From: CAZYTO01 sp964650405
GTDB taxonomy: Bacteria > Acidobacteriota > Thermoanaerobaculia > Gp7-AA8
Direction of reading: 5' to 3'
Assembly (NCBI GenBank): GCA_964650405.1
Contig: CAZYTO010000227.1
Coordinates: 1-9,584, forward strand
Length of the DNA: 9,584 nucleotides
The notes under the pieces are model-generated. The model did not search any database, was not told the origin of the DNA, and worked only from the letters and a program-made list of their open reading frames with translations. Numbering within the stretch: position 1 is the stretch's first letter; each line of letters begins with the position of its first letter. This document shows positions 1-5,932 of the stretch, one piece after another. Both the position numbers and the translations under genes were made by a program.

Positions 1-781
1 GCGCTGGCTCGGCGGCCGGCGCTTCGCGCGTGCGCTGAGCATCGGCTGCGGGACCGGCGTCCTCGAGCGGCAGTTGATCACCCACGGCCTCGCCGATCGG
101 ATCGACGCCTTCGACGCCTCGGTGGTCTCCCTGCAGACGGCGCGGCGCGAAGCCGCGGAAGCGGGACTGGGCGATCGCATCCGCTACTTCGCGGCGGATT
201 TCAACGACGCCCCCGTCCCGCGAGCCCGTTACGACCTGGTCTGCTGTCACCAGTCCGCGCATCACGTAGGGCGGCTGGAGGAGCTGTTCCGCGCCGTGCT
301 GCGGGCCCTGAAACCGGACGGCCTGGTCTACCTCGATGAGTACGTCGGCCCATCGCGCGACGGATGGAACGACGAGCTGATCGCGTCGCAGCGGGCCGAG
401 TACGCGGCCATCCCACCGGAGCTGCGGCTGACAGAAGAATTGCCGTACCCGATCCGGGAAGACCATCCGTCGGAGGCGATCCGTTCCAGCGACATCGAAT
501 CGCGGCTCAGGCTGTGGTTCGACGTCGTGGCCCGCCGGCCGTACGGCGGTACGCTGCTGTCGCTCGTGCTGCCGCGACTGCGGCTCGACCGCCTCACCCA
601 CGACCAGATCGTGCGGCTGATCGACCGCGAGCGCGTGTTGCTGGCCGGAGGCATGCGCTCGTACTACGCCATCCTCGTGGCGAAACCGAAGCGCGGGCTG
701 GCAAAGATGTGGGCGCGGCTGCGGTACGGCTGGGCGCGCGACCTGCGCGCGCGCATGCGGCAGCGGCTCCAGTCCAAGTGA
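1..781 (+). CDS. Class I SAM-dependent methyltransferase, 5' end outside window
   Basis: The reading frame is open from base 2 to a TGA at 779-781, giving 259 visible residues, and the true start lies upstream. The visible part begins just before motif I (LSIGCGTG, bases 38-61), the glycine-rich loop that binds S-adenosylmethionine. It is followed by an acidic strand end (IDAFDAS), a DFND stretch, the YDLVCCHQSAHHV strand and LKPDGLVYLDEYVGP, all in the order expected of a Rossmann-type methyltransferase. The C-terminal tail is rich in Arg and Lys and has no recognisable motif. The substrate cannot be read from the sequence. The gene converges on the minus-strand methyltransferase with only 15 bp between the stop codons, so the two are not co-transcribed. 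A TTG at 74 is an in-frame internal codon, not the start, because motif I lies before it. Confidence 0.85.
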   Translation, partial: RWLGGRRFARALSIGCGTGVLERQLITHGLADRIDAFDASVVSLQTARREAAEAGLGDRIRYFAADFNDAPVPRARYDLVCCHQSAHHVGRLEELFRAVLRALKPDGLVYLDEYVGPSRDGWNDELIASQRAEYAAIPPELRLTEELPYPIREDHPSEAIRSSDIESRLRLWFDVVARRPYGGTLLSLVLPRLRLDRLTHDQIVRLIDRERVLLAGGMRSYYAILVAKPKRGLAKMWARLRYGWARDLRARMRQRLQSK

Positions 782-796
782 GCTGCCATCGATCCC

Positions 797-1762
797 TCAC
801 GAAGGTTCGATGCGGTCGAATCGAGGCGTTCCCTCGGGCGGGCGGCCCTTGTACACGAGGATGTGTCCGAAGAAGAAGCGCCGCAGCTCGTACCGCAACT
901 GCTCGACGGCCACGGAAGGGTGCCGGATCCAGTAGCGGCTGAAGCGGCCTGGCGGCTGGTAGGAGCGCTGGTAAAGCGTGTCGACCGTCTTGTCTCCGGA
1001 AAACAGAGCGGCGATCTCGGCGGCATGCCAGTAGATGTGCTCGACGTCGTAGGCCTTTGCCCGGCCTCCCGTCGAGGAGATGACGCGCCGGCGGAGAATC
1101 CTGTCGACGATGAACCTCTGCGTCTCATTCGGCAGCAGGACGAGGCTGTGCACGCCGTAGTGCGGATCCCGGCGAAACGCATACGACAGCCGCGCCGGTG
1201 TGGCGATGAAGCACAAACCGCCGGGGCGGAGAACGCGCATGATCTCGGCGGCCACGGCACGCGGATTGGCGAGGTGCTCGAGGACGTCGACGAGCAGCAC
1301 GAGGTCGATCTGATTCGAGGCGATCGGCAGGGATCCGCCGTCCGAGGCGATTTGGACGAGCGGCGACGCAAGGAGCCTCCGGCAGGTGGCGGCCTGCTGG
1401 TTCGGCACGTAGTCGACGGCGATGACGTGGTTCTGCCGGTCATTCGCAAAGGCCAGTGAAATGCCGCCGTTTCCTGCCCCGATGTCGAGCACCGTCGCCG
1501 GGCCGGGAGGAAGGATGTGCTGGCGCAGGTGAGAGACGAGCCGGGCGCCTTCGTCGAAGCGTCCGACGGCGAAGAGGAGCTGCTGCCCATAGTGTCCTTG
1601 ATCCGAGGCGATCCATTGCTCGAAATGGAGGCGGATGGCGTCGATGAACCGGCGGCGTAGCTCCGGCCACGAAGTGTGGGCCGGGATGCCCTCCATCTCG
1701 CCCCAGGCTGACGGAGGCATCGCCGAGCGCGCGGCGAGCTCCTCGAAGAGGTCTCCAGACAT
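797..1762 (-). CDS. Class I SAM-dependent methyltransferase (Methyltransf_11-like)
   Basis: A 321-residue protein with a SAM-binding core in its middle third: motif I VLDIGAGNGG (residues 91-100), VIAVDY (113-118), DLVLLVDVLEHL (153-164) and RVLRPGGLCFIATPA (176-190). The last two are typical of methyltransferases of the UbiE/Methyltransf_11 type. The N-terminal 85 residues and the C-terminal 130 residues are accessory and probably shape the acceptor site. The acceptor is unknown to me. The start is set by an in-frame TGA nine bases upstream of the ATG, so no longer form is possible. No clear Shine-Dalgarno sequence precedes the ATG. It is the last gene of the minus-strand run and lies 151 bp after the uracil-DNA glycosylase, so it may have its own promoter. 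No transmembrane segment or signal peptide is apparent. Confidence 0.85.
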   Translation of the reverse strand: MSGDLFEELAARSAMPPSAWGEMEGIPAHTSWPELRRRFIDAIRLHFEQWIASDQGHYGQQLLFAVGRFDEGARLVSHLRQHILPPGPATVLDIGAGNGGISLAFANDRQNHVIAVDYVPNQQAATCRRLLASPLVQIASDGGSLPIASNQIDLVLLVDVLEHLANPRAVAAEIMRVLRPGGLCFIATPARLSYAFRRDPHYGVHSLVLLPNETQRFIVDRILRRRVISSTGGRAKAYDVEHIYWHAAEIAALFSGDKTVDTLYQRSYQPPGRFSRYWIRHPSVAVEQLRYELRRFFFGHILVYKGRPPEGTPRFDRIEPS

Positions 1763-1837
1763 GCAGGGTCAGTTACGGAAGCGCCAACCATGTCGTCGCC
1801 CGCCTCACACGTGCACGGAAGCCGATACATTTTCTGG

Positions 1838-1855
1838 ACGTGCGTGACCGCACGT
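1838..1855. repeat. Small perfect inverted repeat in the 151-bp gap
   Basis: ACGTGCG, a four-base loop (TGAC), then CGCACGT: seven perfect base pairs. It lies in the gap 1763-1913 between the glycosylase and the downstream methyltransferase. ACGTGCGT also recurs directly at 1838-1845 and 1852-1859. No T run follows on the minus strand, so an intrinsic terminator is unlikely; an operator half-site pair or chance are both possible. I see no convincing promoter or ORF in the rest of the gap. Confidence 0.35.
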
Positions 1856-1913
1856 GCGTACTTGAAATCGCGCAGAGACGCCGGTGCGGGGGAAAGTCCG
1901 AGGTGGGGCGGAG

Positions 1914-2666
1914 CTATTTCGGCGGCGCCATTCCCAGCTCGGCCATGACCTTCTTCATGTCGGCCCAGACGTCCTTCTTCGCGGCGGGCGTACGGAGAAG
2001 GAACGCCGGATGCAACGTCGGCATGAGCTTCACCCCTTCGTATTCGAGCCAGTGACCGCGGATGGCCATGATGCCGTAGGCCTTTCCGGTGAGGCTCTGC
2101 AGGGCGAACTTGCCGAGGGTGACCAGGACCTTCGGCTGGATGAGCTCCACCTGGCGCTTGATGTACGGCCGGCACTCGTCGAGCTCGTCCGGCTCGGGAT
2201 TGCGGTTCTCCGGCGGGCGGCACTTGATGACGTTGGCAATGTAGACCTGGGCCCGCGTGAGCTGCATGGCCTTGATGATGTCGGTGAGAAGCTGGCCGGC
2301 GCGTCCGACGAACGGCTCCCCTTTCACATCTTCGTCATGCCCGGGCGCCTCGCCGATGAACATCAGGTCGGCGTGCGGATTGCCGACACCGAAGACGACC
2401 TGCGTTCGCGTCCCGGCCAGCCGGCACTTCTGGCAGCCGGCGGCGACGCGGCCGAGGTCGAGGAGCTCCGTTTCTCGTTGTTCGCTGTTCGCTGATCGCT
2501 GATCGCTGGTCGCTGGCCGCTGGTCGCTGATCGCTGTTCGCTGTTCGCTGATCGCGGGTCGCTGTTCGCTGTTCGCTGTTCGCTGTTCGCTGGTCGCGGT
2601 CACTTCGTAGTCGAGATGCGTATAGCCGAGATCTCGCAGCAGCTCCAGCTCTTCGCGGAGGTTCAT
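1914..2666 (-). CDS. Family 4 (type 4) uracil-DNA glycosylase with heptamer-encoded insert
   Basis: This enzyme removes uracil from DNA, the first step of base excision repair. The four cysteines expected to hold the [4Fe-4S] cluster are present: Cys78 and Cys81 (CQKC), Cys149 (IKCRPPENRNP) and Cys165 (ECRPY). The active-site motif GEAPGHDED (105-113), PFVGRAGQLL (118-127) and the HPAFLL motif (219-224) are all in family order. Residues 23-65 are a low-complexity block, SEQRTAN-like with a 7-residue period, encoded by a tandem 7-nt repeat. It separates the first 22 residues from the catalytic core and is not part of the family fold. I chose the ATG at 2666 (MNLREELELL). A GTG at 2687 would add seven residues (MIRIIPG), but TATAAT falls inside that extension. 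coaBC lies upstream on the same strand. The core is intact, so activity is expected. Confidence 0.92.
   Translation of the reverse strand: MNLREELELLRDLGYTHLDYEVTATSEQRTANSEQRPAISEQRTAISDQRPATSDQRSANSEQRETELLDLGRVAAGCQKCRLAGTRTQVVFGVGNPHADLMFIGEAPGHDEDVKGEPFVGRAGQLLTDIIKAMQLTRAQVYIANVIKCRPPENRNPEPDELDECRPYIKRQVELIQPKVLVTLGKFALQSLTGKAYGIMAIRGHWLEYEGVKLMPTLHPAFLLRTPAAKKDVWADMKKVMAELGMAPPK
2473..2598. repeat. Intragenic tandem heptamer array A (GNTCGCT on plus strand)
   Basis: Seventeen contiguous 7-nt units run from 2480 to 2598, with a degenerate eighteenth at 2473-2479. The unit on the plus strand is GNTCGCT, and nearly all change is at the second base, which is T, A or G and never C. Other departures are GGCCGCT (2515) and a final G in two units. 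Eighteen units are 126 nt, a multiple of three, so the array can lie in the glycosylase without breaking its frame. Because 7 and 3 share no factor, the peptide has a 7-residue period (SEQRTAN, SDQRPAT and similar) in whichever frame it is read. On the coding strand no unit creates a stop codon. Confidence 0.95.
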
Positions 2667-2673
2667 GCCTGGG

Positions 2674-2679
2674 ATTATA
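2674..2679 (-). promoter_or_regulatory. Perfect -10 hexamer (TATAAT), possible leaderless promoter of the glycosylase
   Basis: On the minus strand TATAAT is followed by seven bases and then the ATG at 2666, the spacing expected if transcription began at or next to the start codon. No Shine-Dalgarno sequence precedes the ATG, which fits a leaderless message. No -35 hexamer is visible at 16-18 bp; the bases there belong to the neighbouring palindrome. The hexamer stands out in GC-rich surroundings, but it could be chance. Confidence 0.35.
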
Positions 2680-2687
2680 CGAATCAC

Positions 2688-2759
2688 TGTAGACAGGGCA
2701 CGACGCAGTCGTGCCCTACATTGAATCCCGCCGGGGGTTCGCCGCGACGCGGTCGTGGC
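2688..2759. repeat. Tandem pair of related palindromes between coaBC and the glycosylase
   Basis: The first palindrome (2688-2720) has a perfect 9-bp stem, GGGCACGAC / GTCGTGCCC, with loop GCA. It is flanked by TGTA on the left and TACA on the right, with four unpaired bases on the left side. The second (2741-2759) has an 8-bp stem, GCCGCGAC / GTCGTGGC, with loop GCG and one G-U pair, and ends at the coaBC stop codon. The two share the centre CGACGCRGTCGTG, so one looks like a decayed copy of the other. Neither is followed by a T run on the minus strand. They resemble REP-type dispersed palindromes and fill almost the whole gap. Confidence 0.75.
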
Positions 2760-3941
2760 CTAAAACCGCTCCATCACCAGATCCAGGATCCGGTTCGCAA
2801 CCACGAGCTTCGGCGCGCGGGCGATGCGCACCGCCTCGCCCTCCCGGCTGATCACCAGGACTTCGTTCTCGTCGGAGTCGAAGCCGATGGCGCGGTTAGC
2901 GACGTCGTTGGCGACGATGAGGTCGGCGTTCTTGCGCTGCAGCTTCTGGCGGGCATGTGTCTCGACGGAGTCGGTCTCGGCGGCGAAGGCCACCAGGAAG
3001 GGCTTCGGCTGTGCGGCGCCGATGGCGGCCAGGATGTCGGGATTCTTCTTCAGCGTGAGCGTCAGCGTGTCGCCGGCCGCCTCTTTCTTGATCTTCTGCT
3101 CGGCGACGGTGACGGGCGAGTAATCAGCCACGGCGGCGGCCTTGATGACGATGCCGTGATCGCCGAGACGCGTCATGACGGCGTCGTACATCTCCTGCGC
3201 GGTGGTCACGTCGACCACCTCGATGCCGGGCGGCGCGGGGAGCGCGGTCGGGCCGGAGACGAGCGTCACCCGGGCGCCGCGGCGGCGGGCGGCGTCGGCG
3301 ATGGCGTATCCCATCTTCCCCGAGGAGCGGTTGGAGAGGAAGCGGACGGGATCGAGCGGCTCGCGGGTGGGACCGGCCGTGACGAGGATGCTGCGTCCTT
3401 CGAGATCGCGCGCGCCAAAGTGGTCGCGTACGCGTTGCACGAGCACCGGCACGTCGGGCATGCGGCCCGCGCCCTCGTCGCCGCAGGCCAGCAGTCCCGA
3501 GTCGGGCTCCAGGACGATCACGCCGCGGGCGCGCAGGCGCTCCACGTTCTCCGCCACCGTGGGGTGCTGCAGCATGAACGTGTTCATGGCCGGAGCCACC
3601 ATCACCGCGCCGCGATGGGCGAGCGCGTAGGTGGTCAGGGCGTCGTCGGCGATGCCGGCGGCGAGCTTGGCCAGGATGTTGGCCGTGGCCGGGGCGATGA
3701 GGAGCAACTCTCCCCAACGGGCCAGCTCGATGTGATCGACGCCGCCGTGCCCGGCGTCGCCCCACTGATCGAGGATGACACCGTGATCGGAGACGGCGGC
3801 CAGGGAGAGGGGCGAGACGAACCGGGCCGCGTTCGGCGTGAGGACGACGCGTACCTCGGCGCCGGCGTCGCGCAGGCGGCGCACGAGCTCGGGCGCTTTG
3901 TACGCCGCGATGCCGCCGGAAACGCCGAGGACGACTCGCAT
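2760..3941 (-). CDS. coaBC: Bifunctional phosphopantothenoylcysteine decarboxylase / phosphopantothenate-cysteine ligase
   Basis: This fused enzyme catalyses two steps of coenzyme A synthesis: ligation of cysteine to phosphopantothenate (CoaB) and FMN-dependent decarboxylation (CoaC). The N-terminal CoaC half shows GVSGGIAAYK (6-15), the catalytic His70 in DHIEL, the substrate clamp APAMN (116-120) and the catalytic cysteine Cys153 in ACGDEGAGRM. The C-terminal CoaB half shows LVTAGPTREPLDPVRFLSNRSSGKMG (186-211), AAAVADYSP (268-276) and the lysine-rich KIKK (283-286). Its 393 residues match the usual length. I chose the ATG at 3941 because GVSGGIAAYK follows directly. An upstream in-frame ATG at 4004 would add 21 residues read from the repeat array and is unlikely to be used. 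No Shine-Dalgarno sequence is visible: the bases before the start are CGCCCTTTT, the end of the array. The stop codon abuts a palindrome. Confidence 0.97.
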   Translation of the reverse strand: MRVVLGVSGGIAAYKAPELVRRLRDAGAEVRVVLTPNAARFVSPLSLAAVSDHGVILDQWGDAGHGGVDHIELARWGELLLIAPATANILAKLAAGIADDALTTYALAHRGAVMVAPAMNTFMLQHPTVAENVERLRARGVIVLEPDSGLLACGDEGAGRMPDVPVLVQRVRDHFGARDLEGRSILVTAGPTREPLDPVRFLSNRSSGKMGYAIADAARRRGARVTLVSGPTALPAPPGIEVVDVTTAQEMYDAVMTRLGDHGIVIKAAAVADYSPVTVAEQKIKKEAAGDTLTLTLKKNPDILAAIGAAQPKPFLVAFAAETDSVETHARQKLQRKNADLIVANDVANRAIGFDSDENEVLVISREGEAVRIARAPKLVVANRILDLVMERF

Positions 3942-4020
3942 AAAAGGGCGAAGGGCGAAGGGCGAAGGCGGAAGGCAGAAGGGGCTTCGCCCTTCGCCCT
4001 TCATCCTTCGCCCTTCAAAG
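3942..4020. repeat. Inverted heptamer array B filling the rpoZ-coaBC gap
   Basis: Almost the whole 79-bp gap between the coaBC start and the rpoZ stop is made of 7-nt units. On the plus strand AAAGGGC, two GAAGGGC, GAAGGCG and GAAGGCA run to GAAG at 3981. Three G residues form the loop, then CTTC and GCCCTTC, GCCCTTC, ATCCTTC, GCCCTTC run from 3985 to 4016. The arms 3950-3981 and 3985-4016 pair at 26 of 32 positions, and all mismatches fall at positions 6-7 of the units. In the mRNA this is a long hairpin ending a few bases before the coaBC ATG, followed by TTTT. It could act as an attenuator, a processing site or a barrier to ribosomes. Confidence 0.95.
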
Positions 4021-4245
4021 TTACTCGGCTGCGTTTTCGAGCGCCGTGGCCTGCTCTTCTTCCACCGGCGCGGTGAGCTGCCACTTCACCTGATTGCGGG
4101 CGATCTCTTCCATCGCCACGCGGGTGGGCTTGGCGTGCCGCGACTTGAGTTTCGGATTCGACCCCTGGATGAGCTGCTCGGCACGCTTCGAGACGAGCAA
4201 TACGTACCGGAAGCGGCTGTCAACGCCCTCGGGTAAACCTTCCAT
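4021..4245 (-). CDS. rpoZ: DNA-directed RNA polymerase omega subunit
   Basis: Omega is a small subunit of RNA polymerase that helps fold and hold the beta' subunit. The 74-residue protein has the family core: SRFRYVLLVSKRAEQLIQG (residues 10-28) followed by NPKLKSRHAKPTRVAMEEIARNQV, with the usual K-PT-VA-EEI pattern. The acidic tail, EEEQATALENAAE, is typical in being variable. The start has a strong Shine-Dalgarno sequence (AAGGAGGA, five bases before the ATG) inside gmk. The gene overlaps the end of gmk by 26 bp, so translation is probably coupled. The gmk-rpoZ-coaBC order is common in bacteria and supports the assignment. The TAA stop abuts heptamer array B. Confidence 0.95.
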   Translation of the reverse strand: MEGLPEGVDSRFRYVLLVSKRAEQLIQGSNPKLKSRHAKPTRVAMEEIARNQVKWQLTAPVEEEQATALENAAE

Positions 4246-4954
4246 CTCGTTCCTCCTTGAACTTCTCGGCCATCCGGGCGATGGACTCGAGCGCCGTCTT
4301 GGTCTGTAGTTTCCTGGCTACGATGGCCGCCTTGAGGCATTCTGTCGCCTCGGCCAGCTTGCCGTTGATGATGATGTACTGGTAGAAGTCCTTGCTGGCG
4401 TCGATCTCGTCGATGGCCTTCTGCAGGCGCGTCTCGATCTCCGCATCGGTATTGAGTCCGCGGTCCCGCAGCCGCTGTTCGAGCGCCTCGAACGACGGCG
4501 GAAAGATGAATACATTCAAAGATCGCGCAGCGAGGTCGGCGTCGGCCGCGATCTGCCGGGCGCCCTGGTAGTCGATGTCCAGGATGACGTCTTCGCCGCG
4601 GTCCAGCCGCGACTTGACCACTTTCCTGGACGTTCCGTACCGCTGCCCGTGAACGTGGGCATGTTGGGCTTCTACATTCACGCGCTGGTATTCGTGCTCG
4701 TGAACGTGGGCATGTTCGGGAAATTCCCCCCGCCCCACCATGGTCTCGAACTCGACCTGAGAGACGAAGTAGTAGTTGATGCCTTCGGTCTCGCCGCCCC
4801 GCGGCTTGCGGGTGGTATGGGAGACGGAAAAGTAGAGACGGATGCCGATGATCTCGAGCTGTTCCCGGACGCCGTTGATCAGCGTCGTCTTTCCCGCGCC
4901 CGACGGGCCGGAGACGATGAACAACGTCCCGTCGGAGTGGAAGTTACTCGACAT
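4220..4954 (-). CDS. gmk: Guanylate kinase with a 17-residue lid insertion
   Basis: Guanylate kinase phosphorylates GMP to GDP with ATP. The P-loop GPSGAGKT is at residues 16-23, the GMP-binding SHTTRKPR at 45-52, YGTSR at 106-110, the LDIDYQGARQI strand at 125-135 and the RLRDRG lid arginines at 161-166. At 244 residues it is longer than the usual 190-215. Part of the excess is a 17-residue insertion in the GMP-binding region, where the family reads roughly EWAxVHGxxYGTSR: here HAHVH occurs twice, at 81-85 and 98-102, before GQRYGTSR. The DNA shows an 18-bp direct repeat at the edges. The ATG overlaps the end of yicC by 11 bp and the stop overlaps rpoZ by 26 bp, so the three form a tight operon. 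Key catalytic residues are intact, so activity is expected. Confidence 0.96.
   Translation of the reverse strand: MSSNFHSDGTLFIVSGPSGAGKTTLINGVREQLEIIGIRLYFSVSHTTRKPRGGETEGINYYFVSQVEFETMVGRGEFPEHAHVHEHEYQRVNVEAQHAHVHGQRYGTSRKVVKSRLDRGEDVILDIDYQGARQIAADADLAARSLNVFIFPPSFEALEQRLRDRGLNTDAEIETRLQKAIDEIDASKDFYQYIIINGKLAEATECLKAAIVARKLQTKTALESIARMAEKFKEERDGRFTRGR
4251..4258 (-). promoter_or_regulatory. Strong ribosome binding site of rpoZ
   Basis: The minus strand reads AAGGAGGA, then ACGAG, then the rpoZ ATG. This is close to a perfect complement of the 16S rRNA 3' end and lies within the coding sequence of gmk. It fixes the rpoZ start and contrasts with coaBC and msbA, which have no such site. 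Confidence 0.85.
4648..4716. repeat. 18-bp direct repeat bounding a 51-nt in-frame insertion in gmk
   Basis: The plus-strand sequence CGTGAACGTGGGCATGTT occurs at 4648-4665 and again, identically, at 4699-4716. The offset is 51 bp, exactly 17 codons, with a 33-bp spacer. In the protein this doubles HAHVH. Identity at synonymous positions suggests a recent duplication or slippage event. Confidence 0.95.
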
Positions 4955-5837
4955 TCTGGACCTGTTCGCGGATGCGCTCGACTTCGGTTTTCAACTCGAC
5001 CACGAGCATTCTAATGTTCGCCGCGCGCGACTTCGAGCCCATGGTGTTGATCTCCCGGATCATCTCCTGGGAGAGGAAATCGAGCTTCTTGCCGGCCGGC
5101 TCCTTCCCGGCCATGGCCTTCTCCATCTGCTCGACGTGATGGGCCAGCCGGGTGACCTCCTCGGCAATGTCGCCCTTCTCGACCATGATGACCACTTCCT
5201 GGGCGATCCGGTCCTGGTTGACGTCCGTGCCTGCCTGGGCCGCAATCTCCTGCACGCGCTGTTGATACGCCGCCAGCAGCTCGCCGCGAATCTGTTCACG
5301 GTGAGAGGCCAGCTCCCCGCTCAGGCGGCGGATGATGGCCAGGCGCCCGGCGATGTCGGCCTGCAGGGTCTCCCCTTCCTTCGCGCGCATGGCCTGAAGT
5401 TGAGCGAAACAGTCGCGCAGGAGCCTGGCCAAAGCGTCGCGCTCCTCCTCGGTCACTTCGGAGTCGAGGGCGTCTACCTGCAGTAGATCGGGAACGCGCA
5501 GCAGATCCGCGCCGCTGAACGACGCCGCGCCGAGACCCAACTCCACGGCCAGAGCCCGCAGTTGCGGCACGACCGTGTTCGCGATCTGGGCGTTGACCCG
5601 CACGCTGTACTCCGGCTGCGCCGTCCGCTGCACGCGCACGGAGATGTCCACCTTGCCGCGCGAGAATGCGTCGCTGGCGAGCTGGCGCACCATCGACTCC
5701 AGCTCCCACAGGTACTCCGGCAGCCGCACGCCCGCCTCCAGGAAGCGGTGATTGACGCTCTTGGCCGTCACGGCCACGAAGAAGCGGGACGACAGCGCGC
5801 CCGCCGCACGGCCGAAGCCGGTCATGGAATGGATCAT
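4944..5837 (-). CDS. yicC: YicC family endoribonuclease
   Basis: YicC/YloC proteins are stress-linked endoribonucleases; E. coli YicC has been tied to turnover of small RNAs. The protein starts with the family signature MIHSMTGFGR (residues 1-10), followed by SVNHRFLE (27-34) and RGKVD (60-64). It ends with the conserved C-terminal domain (DUF1732), GKKLDFLSQEMIREINTMGS (249-268). At 297 residues it has the usual length. The ATG at 5837 is preceded by GAGGAG three bases upstream, a good but close ribosome binding site. The stop codon overlaps the gmk ATG (TAA and ATG interleaved over 11 bp), so the two are coupled. The 95-bp upstream gap is dominated by heptamer array C, which can form a hairpin, so this may be where the lipid A part and the housekeeping part of the operon are separated or attenuated. 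Confidence 0.95.
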   Translation of the reverse strand: MIHSMTGFGRAAGALSSRFFVAVTAKSVNHRFLEAGVRLPEYLWELESMVRQLASDAFSRGKVDISVRVQRTAQPEYSVRVNAQIANTVVPQLRALAVELGLGAASFSGADLLRVPDLLQVDALDSEVTEEERDALARLLRDCFAQLQAMRAKEGETLQADIAGRLAIIRRLSGELASHREQIRGELLAAYQQRVQEIAAQAGTDVNQDRIAQEVVIMVEKGDIAEEVTRLAHHVEQMEKAMAGKEPAGKKLDFLSQEMIREINTMGSKSRAANIRMLVVELKTEVERIREQVQNVE

Positions 5838-5846
5838 GGGCTCCTC

Positions 5847-5924
5847 AGTGGTTAGCGAAAAGTGGTTAGTGGTTAGTGGTTAGGATCACGAGTCGTCCCA
5901 CCTAACCACTAACCACTAACAACT
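5847..5924. repeat. Inverted heptamer array C between acyltransferase and yicC
   Basis: The plus strand has three AGTGGTT units followed by AGG (5861-5884), a 16-bp spacer (5885-5900), and the inverse, CCT plus AACCACT units (5901-5924). The 24-bp arms pair at 23 positions, with a perfect inner stem of 20 bp. A further partial unit, AGTGGTTA, lies at 5847-5854. On the minus strand the hairpin is followed by TTTT, so it could work as an intrinsic terminator or attenuator before yicC. The minus-strand unit contains TAA, so this array could not be read through as protein. Confidence 0.92.
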
Positions 5925-5932
5925 TCTCTTCC

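Noticed and set aside
760..830. Bidirectional terminator between the convergent methyltransferases
   Set aside because: Only a weak five-base inverted match (ATCGA/TCGAT) with no T run is visible in or near the 15-bp gap.
664..2223. 519-codon open frame on the minus strand
   Set aside because: It overlaps the methyltransferase and glycosylase in another frame. It is low-complexity Ser/Arg-rich sequence without motifs, and both underlying genes are well supported.
2480..2598. CRISPR array
   Set aside because: The units are 7 nt with no spacers, far from the 24-40 nt repeat plus spacer layout, and no cas gene is present.
2688..2720. Intrinsic terminator of coaBC
   Set aside because: The stem is good, but the bases after it on the minus strand are TGTCTACAG, with no T run.
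3942..4004. Longer CoaBC form with 21 extra N-terminal residues
   Set aside because: The extra residues (MKGEGRSPFC and onward) are read from array B, and the conserved protein start GVSGGIAAYK fits the ATG at 3941.
2616..4076. 486-codon open frame on the plus strand
   Set aside because: It is antisense to coaBC and crosses array B. There is no recognisable domain, while coaBC is unmistakable.
5861..5924. Telomere-like repeat or chromosome end
   Set aside because: GTGGTTA only superficially resembles telomere units. The array is short, inverted and internal to an operon.
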